From: Variovorax sp. N23 | GTDB lineage: Bacteria > Pseudomonadota > Gammaproteobacteria > Burkholderiales > Burkholderiaceae_C | Length of the DNA: 64,000 nucleotides | Direction: 5' to 3' | Assembly (NCBI RefSeq): GCF_025486315.1 | Contig: NZ_JAOOPY010000004.1 | Coordinates: 280,189-344,188 of the forward strand | Part shown: positions 33,547 to 45,898 of the stretch, one piece after another | Layout: each line of letters starts with the position of its first letter | How positions within the stretch are numbered: the first letter of the stretch is position 1 | Translations under genes and position numbers: made by a program | Notes under the pieces: generated by a model | Told to the model about the DNA's origin: nothing | The model's database searches: none | Seen by the model: only the letters and a program-made list of their open reading frames with translations

Positions 33547-34245
33547 ATGACCGCCTCCTCCTCTGCTCCGCTCACCCAGGACGAACTCAAGGCCCAGGTC
33601 GGGCGCGCCGCGCTGGCCTACGTGGTGGAGGGCGAGATCGTCGGCGTGGGCACCGGCTCCACCGTCAACAAGTTCATCGACGCGCTGGCCACCATGAAGG
33701 ACCGCATCCGCGGCGCGGTGTCGAGCTCGGTGGCGTCCACCGAACGCCTGCGCGCACTCGGCATCGAGGTCTTCGACAGCAATGCGGTCGACGAACTGGC
33801 CGTCTACATCGATGGTGCGGACGAGATCGACGGCCACGGCTTCATGATCAAGGGTGGCGGTGCCGCGCTCACGCGCGAGAAGATCGTGGCGGCGCAGTCG
33901 CGCGCCTTCGTGTGCATCGCCGATGCATCGAAGCGCGTCGAGGTGCTCGGTGCCTTTCCCTTGCCGGTCGAGGTCATCCCCATGGCTATGCGCCGCATCA
34001 TGCGGCAGTTCGAGCGGATGGGCGGCATCGCACAGGTGCGCGAGAAGGAGGGGGTGCCGCTGGTGACCGACAACGGTCAGCACATCGTCGACGTGAGCGG
34101 GCTGCGCATCGTCGACCCGCTGGGCTTCGAGTCGGAGGTCAACCAGTGGCCGGGCGTGGTGACCGTCGGCGTGTTCGCGCACCAGCGCGCCACGGTCTGC
34201 TTGCTGGGAACGCCGGGCGGCGTCGAGACGCTGCGCTACACCTGA
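33547..34245 (+). CDS. rpiA: Ribose-5-phosphate isomerase A
   Basis: RpiA interconverts ribose-5-phosphate and ribulose-5-phosphate in the pentose phosphate pathway. The 232-residue product has [14 protein letters not shown] (phosphate loop), YIDGADEID with the catalytic aspartates, and [13 protein letters not shown] with the catalytic Glu/Lys region. I start at ATG 33547; the open frame extends far upstream but only antisense to pyrD. Length is slightly over the E. coli 219. Confidence 0.96.
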   Translation: MTASSSAPLTQDELKAQVGRAALAYVVEGEIVGVGTGSTVNKFIDALATMKDRIRGAVSSSVASTERLRALGIEVFDSNAVDELAVYIDGADEIDGHGFMIKGGGAALTREKIVAAQSRAFVCIADASKRVEVLGAFPLPVEVIPMAMRRIMRQFERMGGIAQVREKEGVPLVTDNGQHIVDVSGLRIVDPLGFESEVNQWPGVVTVGVFAHQRATVCLLGTPGGVETLRYT

Positions 34246-34267
34246 GCGCGCGCAGGAACGCCGGCCC

Positions 34268-34906
34268 TCAGAACCGGATGCCGGCCGGGTTGCTCGGCGA
34301 GGGCGCGGCCGGCGGCGGGACCGCCGGTGTCGGGCTCGTCACCGCCGTTGCCGCCGGCGCAGTGGGTGCGGCCTGCTGCGTCACCATCGGCTGCGCCGCC
34401 GGGTTGCGGTAGCCCGCCGGCAGGCGGATGCTCTTCGGATAGCCGGCCGCATCGAGGTACTGCGACCAGGTGGTGTCCGAGAAGCCCTTGAGCTGCTGGC
34501 CGCCGATGGTCAGCAGCGGCATCGAGGTGTCGCCACTCAGGCGCTGGAAGGCGTCGACATCCGCCGACGTCTTCACCTGTCGCTCGTTGAAAGGCACGCC
34601 GCGCGTGTTCAACAGGGCGCGGCCCGTGTCGCAGGGGGCGCAGTCGTCGCGGGCGTAGAGCGTGACCGGGTAGCGTTGCGTCACCTGCTGCAGCTCGTAC
34701 GGGAGGCCGCCGATGGCGCCGCCCCCTTCGACGGTCGACACACCGCCGCGCGGCGTCGCGGGCTGTGCGTTGGCGGCGGGCGGCTGGTCGGAGAAGATCA
34801 CCTTGCCGTTGCTGTCGACCGAGCGATAGACCTGCTGCGCCGACACGGCGCAGGCCGCGACGGCGAGGGGCAGCAGCACAAGCGTAAGGCGGACGGGTCT
34901 TGGCAT
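34268..34906 (-). CDS. Exported DUF4124-glutaredoxin domain protein
   Basis: The 212-residue product begins with a signal peptide (RLTLVLLPLAVAACAVSAQQ; cleavage near 23). Then comes a DUF4124 segment, VYRSVDSNGKVIFSDQPP, followed by a glutaredoxin-like thioredoxin fold with YARDDCAPC (Cys89 and Cys92), VPFNERQV and the cis-Pro loop TSMPLLTIGG. The last 50 residues are Ala/Pro-rich and probably disordered. It would act in the periplasm, either in disulfide exchange or as a binding protein. A cysteine in AACAVSA might instead be a lipobox, but the context is weak. The precise role is unknown. Confidence 0.85.
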   Translation of the reverse strand: MPRPVRLTLVLLPLAVAACAVSAQQVYRSVDSNGKVIFSDQPPAANAQPATPRGGVSTVEGGGAIGGLPYELQQVTQRYPVTLYARDDCAPCDTGRALLNTRGVPFNERQVKTSADVDAFQRLSGDTSMPLLTIGGQQLKGFSDTTWSQYLDAAGYPKSIRLPAGYRNPAAQPMVTQQAAPTAPAATAVTSPTPAVPPPAAPSPSNPAGIRF

Positions 34907-34959
34907 CGGGGCTCCGGGAGGTCGTCGGGCGTCGGGGGGCGAGTACGCGTCCGAGTATC

Positions 34960-37017
34960 TCAGGCCGGCTCGGCCTCGGACATGCCCTGGTGGCGCAGCA
35001 GCGCGTCCAATTGCGGCTCCCGACCGCGGAAGGCCTTGAACGACTCCATGGCCGTGCGGCTGCCGCCGGCCTCGAGGATGGCCTGGCGGTACTTGCGGCC
35101 CGTCTCGATGCTCGGCTCGCCGCTGGCGCCGGCGGTTTCCTCGAAGGCCGCGTAGGCGTCGGCGCTCAGCACTTCGGACCACTTGTAGCTGTAGTAGCCG
35201 GCCGCGTAGCCGCCCGAGAAGATGTGGCTGAAGGTGTTGGGCGTACGGCTGAAGGCGGGCGAGGGCATCACCGCCACCTCGGACCGCACCTGGCCCAGCA
35301 GCGCCATCACGCCGCCCGGCTGCGCCTTGGCGGCGTCGTACTCGGTGTGCAGCAGCATGTCGAACAGCGAGAACTCGATCTGGCGCAGCGTCTGCAGCCC
35401 GCTCTGGAAGTTCTTGGCCGCCGTCATCTTGTCGAACAGCGCGCGCGGCAGCGGCAGGCCGGTGTCGACGTGTGCGGTCATGTGCTGCAGCACGTCCCAT
35501 TCCCAGCAGAAGTTCTCCATGAACTGGCTGGGCAGTTCGACCGCATCCCACTCGACACCGCTGATGCCGGACACGTCGCGCTCGTTGATCTGCGTGAGCA
35601 TGTGGTGCAGGCCGTGGCCGAACTCGTGGAAGAGGGTGGTCACGTCATCGTGCGTCAGCAGCGGCGGCTTGCCGTCGACGCCTTCGGCGAAGTTGCACAC
35701 CAGCTGCGCGACCGGCGTCTGCAGGGTGCCCGTGTCGGGGCGCAGCCAGCGGGCGCGCACGTCGTCCATCCAGGCGCCGCCGCGCTTGGCGGCACGTGCG
35801 GACGGGTCGAGGTAGAACTGGCCGACGCACTGGTCGCCCCGTTCGATGCGGTAGAACTCGACTGTCGGGTGCCACACCGGCGCGAAGTCGCGGCGAATGG
35901 TCACTTCGAACAGCGTCTCGACGATCTTGAAGAGGCCGGCCATCACCTTGGGTGCCGGGAAGTACTGCTTGACCTCCTGCTCGCTGAAGGCGTAGCGCGC
36001 TTCCTTGAGCTTCTCGCCGATGAAGGTCCAGTCCCACGGCTGCGGGTCGGTCAGGCCGAGCTGCTCGGCGGCGAAGGCGCGCAGGTCGGCCAGGTCACGC
36101 TCGCCGAAAGGCTTGGCGCGCGTGCCCAGGTCGCGCAGGAACTTCACGACCTGCTCGGGCGAATCGGCCATCTTCGGCACGACCGACAGTTCGCCGAAGT
36201 TGCGGTAGCCCAGCAGCTTCGCCTCTTCCTGGCGCAGCGCCAGGATCTCGGTGATGAGTGCGGTGTTGTCGAAGGCCGGGTCGCCGAACTCGCTGGCGCG
36301 GGTGACGTAGGCGCGGTAGAGCGTCTCGCGCAGCGCGCTGCGCTTGGCGAACTGCATGACCGGCAGGTAGCACGGCATTTTGAGCGTCAGCTTGTAGCCG
36401 GGCTTGCCATCGGCTTCAGCCCCGGCGCGCGCCGCGCCGATCACATCTTCCGGCAGGCCTTCGAGCTCGCTGGCCTCGGCGTAGTAGGCGAAGGCGTCGG
36501 TGGCGTCGAGCGCGTTCTCGCTGAACTTCTGGCTCAGCTCGGCCTGGCGCTCCTGGATGACCGCGAAGCGCTCCTTGGCGGCGCCCTGAAGTTCGGCGCC
36601 GCCAAGCACGAAATTGCGGATCGCATTGCGATGCGCCTGCTTCTGCTCGGCGTTCAGCGTGGCGGTATCGATGGCCTTGTACTTGGCGTAGAGCCGCTCG
36701 TCGGAGCCCAGGCGGGTCCAGAAGGCGGTGACGCGGGGCATGGCGTCGTTGTAGGCCGCGCGCAGTTCCGGCGTGTCGGCCACGGCATTCAGATGGCCGA
36801 CCGCGCCCCAGGCCCGGCTGAAGCGCTCGGACGACACGTCCAGCACCTTCGAGATCGCGAGCCAGTCCGCAGGGAATTCGGCCGCCGTGACCGTCTGCAA
36901 CGCTGCCTCGGCGTCGGCCAGCAGGGTGTCGACGGCCGGCGCGACGTGCTCCGGCTTGATCTGGTCGAACAGCGGGAGATCGGTGAAGTCGAGGAGCGGA
37001 TTGGTCATGGTTTCCAT
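34960..37017 (-). CDS. prlC: Oligopeptidase A (M3 family zinc peptidase)
   Basis: This cytosolic metallopeptidase degrades short peptides, including cleaved signal peptides. The 685-residue protein carries the zinc site HEFGHGLHHML with the downstream Glu in SGVEWDAVELPSQFMENF, and the M3 hallmark FHEFGHG and FSHIFSGGYAAGYYSYKWSE near the end. E. coli OpdA is 680 residues. A Met three codons inside (MTNPLLDFTDLP) is the likely true start; both are consistent. It is 26 bp downstream of folD, probably one transcript. Confidence 0.96.
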   Translation of the reverse strand: METMTNPLLDFTDLPLFDQIKPEHVAPAVDTLLADAEAALQTVTAAEFPADWLAISKVLDVSSERFSRAWGAVGHLNAVADTPELRAAYNDAMPRVTAFWTRLGSDERLYAKYKAIDTATLNAEQKQAHRNAIRNFVLGGAELQGAAKERFAVIQERQAELSQKFSENALDATDAFAYYAEASELEGLPEDVIGAARAGAEADGKPGYKLTLKMPCYLPVMQFAKRSALRETLYRAYVTRASEFGDPAFDNTALITEILALRQEEAKLLGYRNFGELSVVPKMADSPEQVVKFLRDLGTRAKPFGERDLADLRAFAAEQLGLTDPQPWDWTFIGEKLKEARYAFSEQEVKQYFPAPKVMAGLFKIVETLFEVTIRRDFAPVWHPTVEFYRIERGDQCVGQFYLDPSARAAKRGGAWMDDVRARWLRPDTGTLQTPVAQLVCNFAEGVDGKPPLLTHDDVTTLFHEFGHGLHHMLTQINERDVSGISGVEWDAVELPSQFMENFCWEWDVLQHMTAHVDTGLPLPRALFDKMTAAKNFQSGLQTLRQIEFSLFDMLLHTEYDAAKAQPGGVMALLGQVRSEVAVMPSPAFSRTPNTFSHIFSGGYAAGYYSYKWSEVLSADAYAAFEETAGASGEPSIETGRKYRQAILEAGGSRTAMESFKAFRGREPQLDALLRHQGMSEAEPA

Positions 37018-37043
37018 CTGGCGCCGCGGGCGCCAAGTTCAAG

Positions 37044-37895
37044 TCAGTGGGCGGTCCGTTCGGCGGCTTCGAGCGTGTTGACCAGCAGCATCGTGATGGT
37101 CATGGGGCCGACGCCGCCGGGCACCGGCGTGATCCAGCCGGCGACTTCGCGCACGCCGTCGAAATCGACGTCGCCGCAGAGCTTGCCTGCGTCGTTGCGG
37201 TTCATGCCCACGTCGATGACCACCGCGCCCGGCTTCACCATGTCGGCGGTGAGCACGTTGCGCTTGCCGACGGCCGCGACGACCACGTCGGCCTGGCGCG
37301 TCATGGCGCCCAGGTCCGCCGTGGCGCTGTGGCAGATGGTCACGGTCGCGTTCTTCGCGAGCAGCATCAGCGCCATCGGTTTGCCCACGATGTTGCTGCG
37401 GCCGATGACCACCGCATGCTTGCCGCGCAGGTCGTAGCCAATGGATTCGAGCATCTTCATGCAGCCATAGGGCGTGCAGGGCCAGAAGCCGGGCGCGCCG
37501 GTCATCAGCGCGCCGGCGCTGGCCACGTGGAAGCCGTCGACGTCCTTCTCGGGCGAGATGGCCTCGATGACCTTCTGCGCATCGATGTGCGCCGGCAGCG
37601 GCAGCTGCACCAGGATGCCGTGGATGGCGGGGTCGTTGTTGAGCGCGTCGACGCGGGCCAGCAGCTCGGCCTCGCTCAGGTCGGCCGGGTATTTCTCGAG
37701 CACCGAATGCAGGCCGTTGTCTTCGCAGGCCTTGACCTTGTTGCGCACATAGACCTGGCTGGCGGGGTTCTCGCCGACCAGCACCACGGCCAGGCCGGGC
37801 GTCACGCCGAGTGCCTTCAGTGCCGCGGCGCGTGCGGCGACATCGGCGCGCAGCGTGCGGGAGAGAGCATTGCCGTCGATCAGTTGGGCTGTCAT
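37044..37895 (-). CDS. folD: Bifunctional methylene-THF dehydrogenase/cyclohydrolase
   Basis: FolD makes 10-formyl-THF from 5,10-methylene-THF with NADP. The 283-residue product has the active-site segment [17 protein letters not shown] with the catalytic Lys, [35 protein letters not shown] for NADP binding, and the C-terminal [19 protein letters not shown]. All family motifs are intact. It follows the fixJ-like gene on the same strand, after a predicted terminator, and leads into prlC. Confidence 0.97.
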   Translation of the reverse strand: MTAQLIDGNALSRTLRADVAARAAALKALGVTPGLAVVLVGENPASQVYVRNKVKACEDNGLHSVLEKYPADLSEAELLARVDALNNDPAIHGILVQLPLPAHIDAQKVIEAISPEKDVDGFHVASAGALMTGAPGFWPCTPYGCMKMLESIGYDLRGKHAVVIGRSNIVGKPMALMLLAKNATVTICHSATADLGAMTRQADVVVAAVGKRNVLTADMVKPGAVVIDVGMNRNDAGKLCGDVDFDGVREVAGWITPVPGGVGPMTITMLLVNTLEAAERTAH

Positions 37896-37920
37896 CGTTT
37901 TTCCGATTTTCCAAGTAGAA

Positions 37921-37940
37921 ACGCCCGCTTGCGCAGGCGT
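37921..37940 (-). terminator. Hairpin between the response regulator and folD
   Basis: Read on the minus strand, ACGCCTGC pairs with GCGGGCGT (arms 37940-37933 and 37928-37921, one G-U pair) around a GCAA tetraloop, followed by a short T-rich stretch (TTTCTACTT). It probably ends the two-component transcript before folD; the T-run is weak, so read-through is likely. Confidence 0.55.
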
Positions 37941-37974
37941 CGGGGGACTTTCTGGCTATCTGGCCGATAGCATT

Positions 37975-38610
37975 TCAGGGGGCCTTCGCCGTCGGCTGGG
38001 CCTGGCCGAGCGCGATCTTCAGCAGATCGGCCACGGTGTTGGCGTTGAGCTTTTCCATGATGTTGGCGCGGTGCGCCTCGACCGTCTTGATGCTGATGCC
38101 GAGGTCGTCGGCGATCTGCTTGTTGAGGCGGCCGGCGACGATGCGCTCGAGCACCTGGGCCTCGCGGCCGGTGAGCTTGGACAGCAGCGCGTCGCGGCTG
38201 GCCGACTGCTGGTGCTGCGCGAAGGCGCCGCGCGCGTGCTCGAGCATGCGCTCGACCAGCGTGACGAGTTCGTCCTCGTTGAAAGGCTTCTGGATGAAAT
38301 CCATCGCGCCCTTCTTCATCGAGTCGACCGCCATCGGCACGTCGCCGTGGCCGGTGATGACCACGATGGGCAGCGGCGAGCGGCGTTCGATCAGGCGGTC
38401 CTGCAGCTCGATGCCCGACATGCCGCCCATGCGGATGTCGACGATCAGGCAGGCGACCTCGCGGGGGTCGTAGCGGGAGAGAAAGGATTCGGCGGAATCG
38501 AAGCAGCGGACCCGGTAGTCCTTGCCTTCGAGCAGCCATTGCAGAGAGTCACGCACGGCTTCGTCATCGTCGACGACATAGACCGTGCCCTTCTTCGGAA
38601 TCAAGCTCAT
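37975..38610 (-). CDS. FixJ/LuxR-type response regulator
   Basis: The 211-residue product has an N-terminal receiver with acidic cluster VVDDDEAVR, phospho-acceptor Asp58 in LIVDIRMGG, Thr in VVITGHGDVP and Lys in IQKPF. The C-terminal LuxR helix-turn-helix reads LTGREAQVLERIVAGRLNKQIADDLGISIKTVEAHRANIMEKL. This is the FixJ subgroup. Its start overlaps the stop of the histidine kinase by 4 bp, so the two form a pair. The kinase gene is divergent from aceE, which suggests central carbon or redox control, although direct targets are not visible here. Confidence 0.94.
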   Translation of the reverse strand: MSLIPKKGTVYVVDDDEAVRDSLQWLLEGKDYRVRCFDSAESFLSRYDPREVACLIVDIRMGGMSGIELQDRLIERRSPLPIVVITGHGDVPMAVDSMKKGAMDFIQKPFNEDELVTLVERMLEHARGAFAQHQQSASRDALLSKLTGREAQVLERIVAGRLNKQIADDLGISIKTVEAHRANIMEKLNANTVADLLKIALGQAQPTAKAP

Positions 38611-41147
38611 GCGGGTACCTTTGCCTCGTCGTTTGCTACGGAACTGCTAGCGTCCATCACCGGAATCCAGAAGGAGAAACGGCATCCGATCACGTCCGGG
38701 CCATTGTAGATGTTCTCTGCCTGCATCCGGCCACGGTGCGACTCCACGATGGTGCGGCAGAGGTTCAGGCCGATGCCCATGCCTTCGGCCTTGGTGGAGA
38801 AGAAGGCTTCGTACAGGCGGTCCATCACCTCCGGGGCCAGGCCCATGCCGGTGTCCTGCACCGAGAACTCGATGGCGTTCTGGCCTTCGATGACCTTGGG
38901 CAGCACGCGCAGTTCCACGCTGCGCCGTGCCAGCGGACGCTCGGCCAGGTCGATCGACTCGGCGGCGTTCTTCAGCAGGTTCACCAGCACCTGCTCGATC
39001 AGGATCGGATCGACCCGCACGATGGGCAGCCGCGCCGCCACGTAATGGTTCAGCCGCACGTTGCGTCGGCGCAGTTCGATGCCGGCCAGTTCGACCGCCT
39101 CGCCGACCATGGTCGCCACGTCGGCCGGCGTGCGGTTCGGCTCGCTGCGCTTCACGAAGGAGCGGATGCGCTGGATGATCTGGCCGGCCCGCTGCGCCTG
39201 CTTGGCGGTCTTCTCGAGCGCGGCGAGCAGGGCGTCGGAGTCGATCTGCTGGCCCTTGATGCGGGACATCATGCCGTTGCAGTAGTTGCTGATGGCGGTG
39301 AGCGGCTGGTTCAGTTCGTGCGCGACGCTCGACGCCATCTCGCCCATCGTGATCAGCCGGCTCGCCGCCTGCGCGCGGTCGGCCTGCGCGGCGGCCTGTT
39401 CTTCGGCGTCGCGGCGCGGCGTGATGTCGGTGGCGATCACCAGCTGGGCCAGCCGGCCATCGACCCAGGTGAGGTAGCGCGAACGCACCTCCAGCCACTT
39501 GCCCAGCTCGGGCACGAAGATCTCGTTGTTCGCCGGTTGCGCCGTGGTGAGCGTGTCGATCGGCAGGCCGGCGAAGGGGTCGACGTCGTCCAGCGCGTCG
39601 TCGTGCGCGGCGGAGGCCGGCACGCCGGCCTGCGCCACCATCGCCAGGTGGCCGACTGTATCGGAGCCGAACCACAGCCGGTACAGCTTGTTGGCGAAGA
39701 GCAGCTCCTCGCTGCCGATGGGCGCCACCGACACTGCGGCGTCGAGCGCCTCCAGCACCGTCGTGAAGCGCTCGTACGACGCCGACAGCTGCTCGCGGAT
39801 GCGCGTCGGCTCGGTGATGTCGGTCATCGAGGTCATCCAGCCGGTCTGGTGGCCGCGCGCGTCGATCAGCGGCGACACGTAGAGCCGGGCGTTGAAGACG
39901 CTGGTGTTCTTGCGCTTGACCCGCACCTGGAAGCCGCCGGGCAGGGCGCGGCCGTGCAGTTCTTCTTCGAGCCGCTCGTTCATCACCTCGCGGTCGGATT
40001 CGAGCCAGTAGGGGAAGGGTGGCTTCTGCCCCACGAGTTCGGATTCGCTCCAGCCGGTCATGGCGCAGAAGGCCGCGTTGACGTAGGTGATGCGGCCATC
40101 GAGGTCGAGCACCCGCATGCCGGTGAGCATCGAGTTCTCCATCGCGCGCCGGAAGTTGGTCTCGGCGATCAGTGCCTGCTGCGCCTGCAGGCGGCGGCGC
40201 GTGTGGCGCCAGGTGCCGATCAGCATCCAGGCGGTCAGCACGCTGAGCGCGCCGACCAGCCAGAACAGGCCGTTGCCGACCAGGCCGGGCGAGGTGCGGT
40301 AGGCCTGCGCGCGCAGGATCACGGCATTGCCGATCGGCGACACCGGCACTTCGTACTCGTTCGTGTGCTCGACCCAGGGCAGCAGCCGTGTGCCGTCGCC
40401 GCGCGGGTTGACGGTGTTGCCGGCGAGCACGCCGCCCTTCGCGTCGAGCAGGGCGACGGCGTAACGCGCGCTGACCTCCGGCGGTACGCCGTAGCGCAGC
40501 AGGCTGTCGATCGAGAATTCGCCGAGCACGACCCCCGCGAACAGCCCCTGGTCGAACAGGGGGATGTGCAGTTGCAGCATCGCGACCGGGTCGCCGCCCG
40601 TCACCGGCTGCGAGAAGACCGGCTGGCGCAATTCACGGGCGAGCGCGTAGTTGCTCTCGATGTCGCCTGGGCGCAGCACCTCGTCCAGCACATGCTGCTG
40701 CGCGGGATGCACGCTGGGCGCGGCGTAGTTGGCCTTGAAGCGCCGGCGGTCGTCGATCCAGCTGATCGCCTGCAGTTCGGGGTACTGGCTCACCAGGGAT
40801 TCGGCCCGGCTGCCGAATTCCGCGGCGTCGATCTCGCGGTTGGAGGCATCGCGCGCCAGGCGCATCAGCTGCTCCTGGCGTTCGAGCAACCGCAGCCGCA
40901 GCCGCTGCTGCGCGTACTCGACGTCGCGCTTGACGGATTCCTGCTCGCGCTCGATCTCTTCTGCCCGGAGGTACCAGAAGGCCGACACGATGGCGGCCAG
41001 GAACAGGATCACGGCCGCCAGCGGCACGAGCATGGCGACCGAGTCCTGCAGCACCGGCGTCTGCCGGCGCCACCAGCGACGCCACCATGCCAGCGGTGAG
41101 GCTTTGACGGCGCTGCGGGCGGCGGCGAGCGGGCTGAAGAAGGGCAT
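38607..41147 (-). CDS. Membrane PAS sensor histidine kinase
   Basis: The 846-residue kinase has a membrane helix at about 38-60, a periplasmic sensor region (61-285, with a CACHE-like pattern EFGSRAESLVSQYPELQAISWID and VAMLQLHIPLFDQGLFAGVVLGEF), a second helix at 291-312, PAS domains at about 330-450 and 460-580, then the kinase core. The H-box is MASSVAHELNQPLTAISNY with phospho-His610; the N-box is LVNLLKNAAESI and the G-box DTGMGLAP. The architecture is close to the DctB/FixL type with the ELNQPL H-box of the NtrB-like group. The ligand is unknown; dicarboxylates or aromatic acids are typical for CACHE sensors. Confidence 0.93.
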   Translation of the reverse strand: MPFFSPLAAARSAVKASPLAWWRRWWRRQTPVLQDSVAMLVPLAAVILFLAAIVSAFWYLRAEEIEREQESVKRDVEYAQQRLRLRLLERQEQLMRLARDASNREIDAAEFGSRAESLVSQYPELQAISWIDDRRRFKANYAAPSVHPAQQHVLDEVLRPGDIESNYALARELRQPVFSQPVTGGDPVAMLQLHIPLFDQGLFAGVVLGEFSIDSLLRYGVPPEVSARYAVALLDAKGGVLAGNTVNPRGDGTRLLPWVEHTNEYEVPVSPIGNAVILRAQAYRTSPGLVGNGLFWLVGALSVLTAWMLIGTWRHTRRRLQAQQALIAETNFRRAMENSMLTGMRVLDLDGRITYVNAAFCAMTGWSESELVGQKPPFPYWLESDREVMNERLEEELHGRALPGGFQVRVKRKNTSVFNARLYVSPLIDARGHQTGWMTSMTDITEPTRIREQLSASYERFTTVLEALDAAVSVAPIGSEELLFANKLYRLWFGSDTVGHLAMVAQAGVPASAAHDDALDDVDPFAGLPIDTLTTAQPANNEIFVPELGKWLEVRSRYLTWVDGRLAQLVIATDITPRRDAEEQAAAQADRAQAASRLITMGEMASSVAHELNQPLTAISNYCNGMMSRIKGQQIDSDALLAALEKTAKQAQRAGQIIQRIRSFVKRSEPNRTPADVATMVGEAVELAGIELRRRNVRLNHYVAARLPIVRVDPILIEQVLVNLLKNAAESIDLAERPLARRSVELRVLPKVIEGQNAIEFSVQDTGMGLAPEVMDRLYEAFFSTKAEGMGIGLNLCRTIVESHRGRMQAENIYNGPDVIGCRFSFWIPVMDASSSVANDEAKVPA

Positions 41148-41354
41148 CGAGCGAGTGTAGGGGAACCCCTAGTTCGCCTGACGCGAAGCGGTCTCCAAAA
41201 CGGTTCAGACTGCGACGGACCGGTGCGCGCCGAAGGAATCCATTGGCAATGCGTTTCACATTAAGAAAACGACGAACACCATTTGAAATTCGACCTGTTC
41301 TGTGCGACATTTCCGCCAACTCAAATCCACAGCCACGCCCTCAAGGAGACAAGC
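41148..41354. promoter_or_regulatory. Divergent kinase / aceE promoter region
   Basis: This 207-bp spacer carries a perfect palindrome, AGGGGAACCCCT at 41159-41170, only 12 bp from the kinase start, which could be an operator. The segment 41245-41290 is AT-rich compared with the surroundings and may hold the aceE promoter, but no convincing -35/-10 pair stands out. A good ribosome site (AAGGAGAC at 41343-41350) precedes the aceE ATG. Confidence 0.4.
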
Positions 41355-44081
<2,727 letters not shown>

Positions 44082-44128
44082 CCCGCAACCCGAACAACCG
44101 ACGCGCCCGACGGGCGGGAGACAGAGAT

Positions 44129-45790
44129 ATGGCAGCAGTGGAAGTGAAGGTGCCGGACATCGGCGATTTCGACGAAGTCGCGGTGATCGAGGTGCTGGTG
44201 AAGGTGGGCGACACGGTGAAGGCCGAACAGTCGCTGATCACGGTGGAGTCGGACAAGGCGTCGATGGAGATTCCGTCGTCGACCGCCGGCGTGGTGAAGG
44301 AACTCAAGGTTCAGGTCGGCGGCAAGGTCAAGGAAGGCTCGGTCGTGCTGGTGCTGGAGGCCGCCGATGCGGGGGCCGCGTCCGCCCCGGCGCCGGCCGC
44401 CGCGCCTGCGCCGGCTGCTTCGCCCGCGCCACAGGCGGCTGCGGCCCCCGCGCCGGCCGCGTCCGCTGCACCGGCGGGGCCGGTCGAGGTCAAGGTGCCG
44501 GACATCGGCGATTTCAAGGACGTGTCGGTCATCGAGGTGCTGGTGAAGCCGGGCGATGCGATCAAGGCCGAGCAGTCGCTGATCACGGTGGAGTCGGACA
44601 AGGCGTCGATGGAGATTCCGTCGTCGGCCGCCGGCACGCTGAAGGAAATGAAGGTCAAGGTCGGCGATGTGGTGAACATCGGCGACCTGATCGCGGTGCT
44701 CGAAGGCACGGCGGGTGCCGCGCCGGCACCCGCCGCTTCGCCGGCACCGGCCTCGGCGCCGGCTGCAGCAGCGCCCACGTCCGCCACGGCCAGCACGCCG
44801 GCACCGTTGCCCGCGGCTGCACCCGCTGCGCACGACACCGCCACACCGCCGAGCGGCAGCCTGCCGCATGCGTCGCCGTCGGTGCGCAAGTTCGCACGCG
44901 AATTGGGCGTGCCGCTGGAGGAGGTCAAGGGCTCCGGGCTCAAGGGCCGCATCACGCAGGAAGACATCCAGAACTTCACCAAGGCCGTTATGAGCGGCGC
45001 CGCCAGCACCCAGGCCGCAGGCGCCAAGGCATCGGCCGGTGGTGGCGACGGCGCAGCGCTGGGGCTGATCCCCTGGCCGAAGGTCGACTTCGCGAAGTTC
45101 GGCACGGTCGAGCGCAAGGAGCTCTCGCGCATCAAGAAGCTCAGCGGCGCGAACCTGCACCGCAACTGGGTGATGATCCCGCACGTCACGAACAACGACG
45201 AGGCCGACATCACCGCGCTGGAAGCCTTCCGCGTGGCGACCAACAAGGAAAACGAGAAGTCGGGCGTCAAGGTGACGATGCTGGCCTTCGTGATCAAGGC
45301 TGTGGTCGCGGGCCTGAAGAAATTCCCCGAGTTCAACACCAGCCTCGACGGCGACACGCTGGTCTACAAGCAGTACTACAACATCGGCTTCGCGGCGGAC
45401 ACGCCCAACGGGCTGGTGGTGCCGGTGCTCAAGGACGCCGACAAGAAGGGCATCCTGCAGATCAGCCAGGAGATGGGCGAACTCGCCAAGAAGGCGCGCG
45501 AGGGCAAGCTCGGCGGGGCCGACATGCAGGGCGGCTGCATGTCGATCAGCTCGCTCGGCGGCATCGGCGGCACACACTTCACGCCCATCATCAACGCACC
45601 CGAAGTGGCCATCCTCGGCCTGTCGAAGAGCGCGATGAAACCGGTGTGGGACGGCAAGCAGTTCGTGCCGCAGCTGACGCTGCCGCTGTCGCTGTCGTAC
45701 GACCACCGCGTGATCGACGGGGCCCTGGCCGCACGCTTCAACGCCTATCTCGGTCAGGTCCTCGCCGACTTCCGCCGCGTGCTGCTCTGA
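44129..45790 (+). CDS. aceF: Pyruvate dehydrogenase E2, dihydrolipoyl acetyltransferase
   Basis: AceF transfers acetyl groups to CoA and forms the core of the complex. In the 553-residue protein, two lipoyl domains (about 3-76 and 119-193; lipoyl Lys43 and Lys158 in ESDKASM) are joined by long Ala/Pro linkers. A peripheral subunit-binding domain follows ([22 protein letters not shown], about 248-283), then the catalytic domain with [13 protein letters not shown] at the active-site His and Asp. The DNA of the two lipoyl domains contains a 54-bp identical run. Confidence 0.97.
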   Translation: MAAVEVKVPDIGDFDEVAVIEVLVKVGDTVKAEQSLITVESDKASMEIPSSTAGVVKELKVQVGGKVKEGSVVLVLEAADAGAASAPAPAAAPAPAASPAPQAAAAPAPAASAAPAGPVEVKVPDIGDFKDVSVIEVLVKPGDAIKAEQSLITVESDKASMEIPSSAAGTLKEMKVKVGDVVNIGDLIAVLEGTAGAAPAPAASPAPASAPAAAAPTSATASTPAPLPAAAPAAHDTATPPSGSLPHASPSVRKFARELGVPLEEVKGSGLKGRITQEDIQNFTKAVMSGAASTQAAGAKASAGGGDGAALGLIPWPKVDFAKFGTVERKELSRIKKLSGANLHRNWVMIPHVTNNDEADITALEAFRVATNKENEKSGVKVTMLAFVIKAVVAGLKKFPEFNTSLDGDTLVYKQYYNIGFAADTPNGLVVPVLKDADKKGILQISQEMGELAKKAREGKLGGADMQGGCMSISSLGGIGGTHFTPIINAPEVAILGLSKSAMKPVWDGKQFVPQLTLPLSLSYDHRVIDGALAARFNAYLGQVLADFRRVLL

Positions 45791-45898
45791 GAAGGAACCC
45801 AACATGAGTGAACAACAGATCAAGGTTCCGGACATCGGCGACTTCGACGAAGTCGCGGTGATCGAGGTGCTGGTGAAGGTGGGCGACACGGTGAAGGC
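44168..45898 (+). repeat. Near-identical lipoyl-domain coding repeats in aceF and lpdA
   Basis: Three copies of a lipoyl-coding segment occur: aceF domain 1, aceF domain 2 and the N-terminus of lpdA. 44168-44223 is identical for 56 bp to 45843-45898 (aceF domain 1 versus lpdA). 44228-44281 is identical for 54 bp to 44573-44626 (aceF domains 1 and 2). The pattern of identity switches along the domain, which suggests repeated local conversion rather than only old duplication with selection on the protein. Confidence 0.85.

Noticed and set aside
44168..45898. Lipoyl repeats as a CRISPR-like or mobile repeat
   Set aside because: They are in-frame protein-coding domain copies with no spacer structure.
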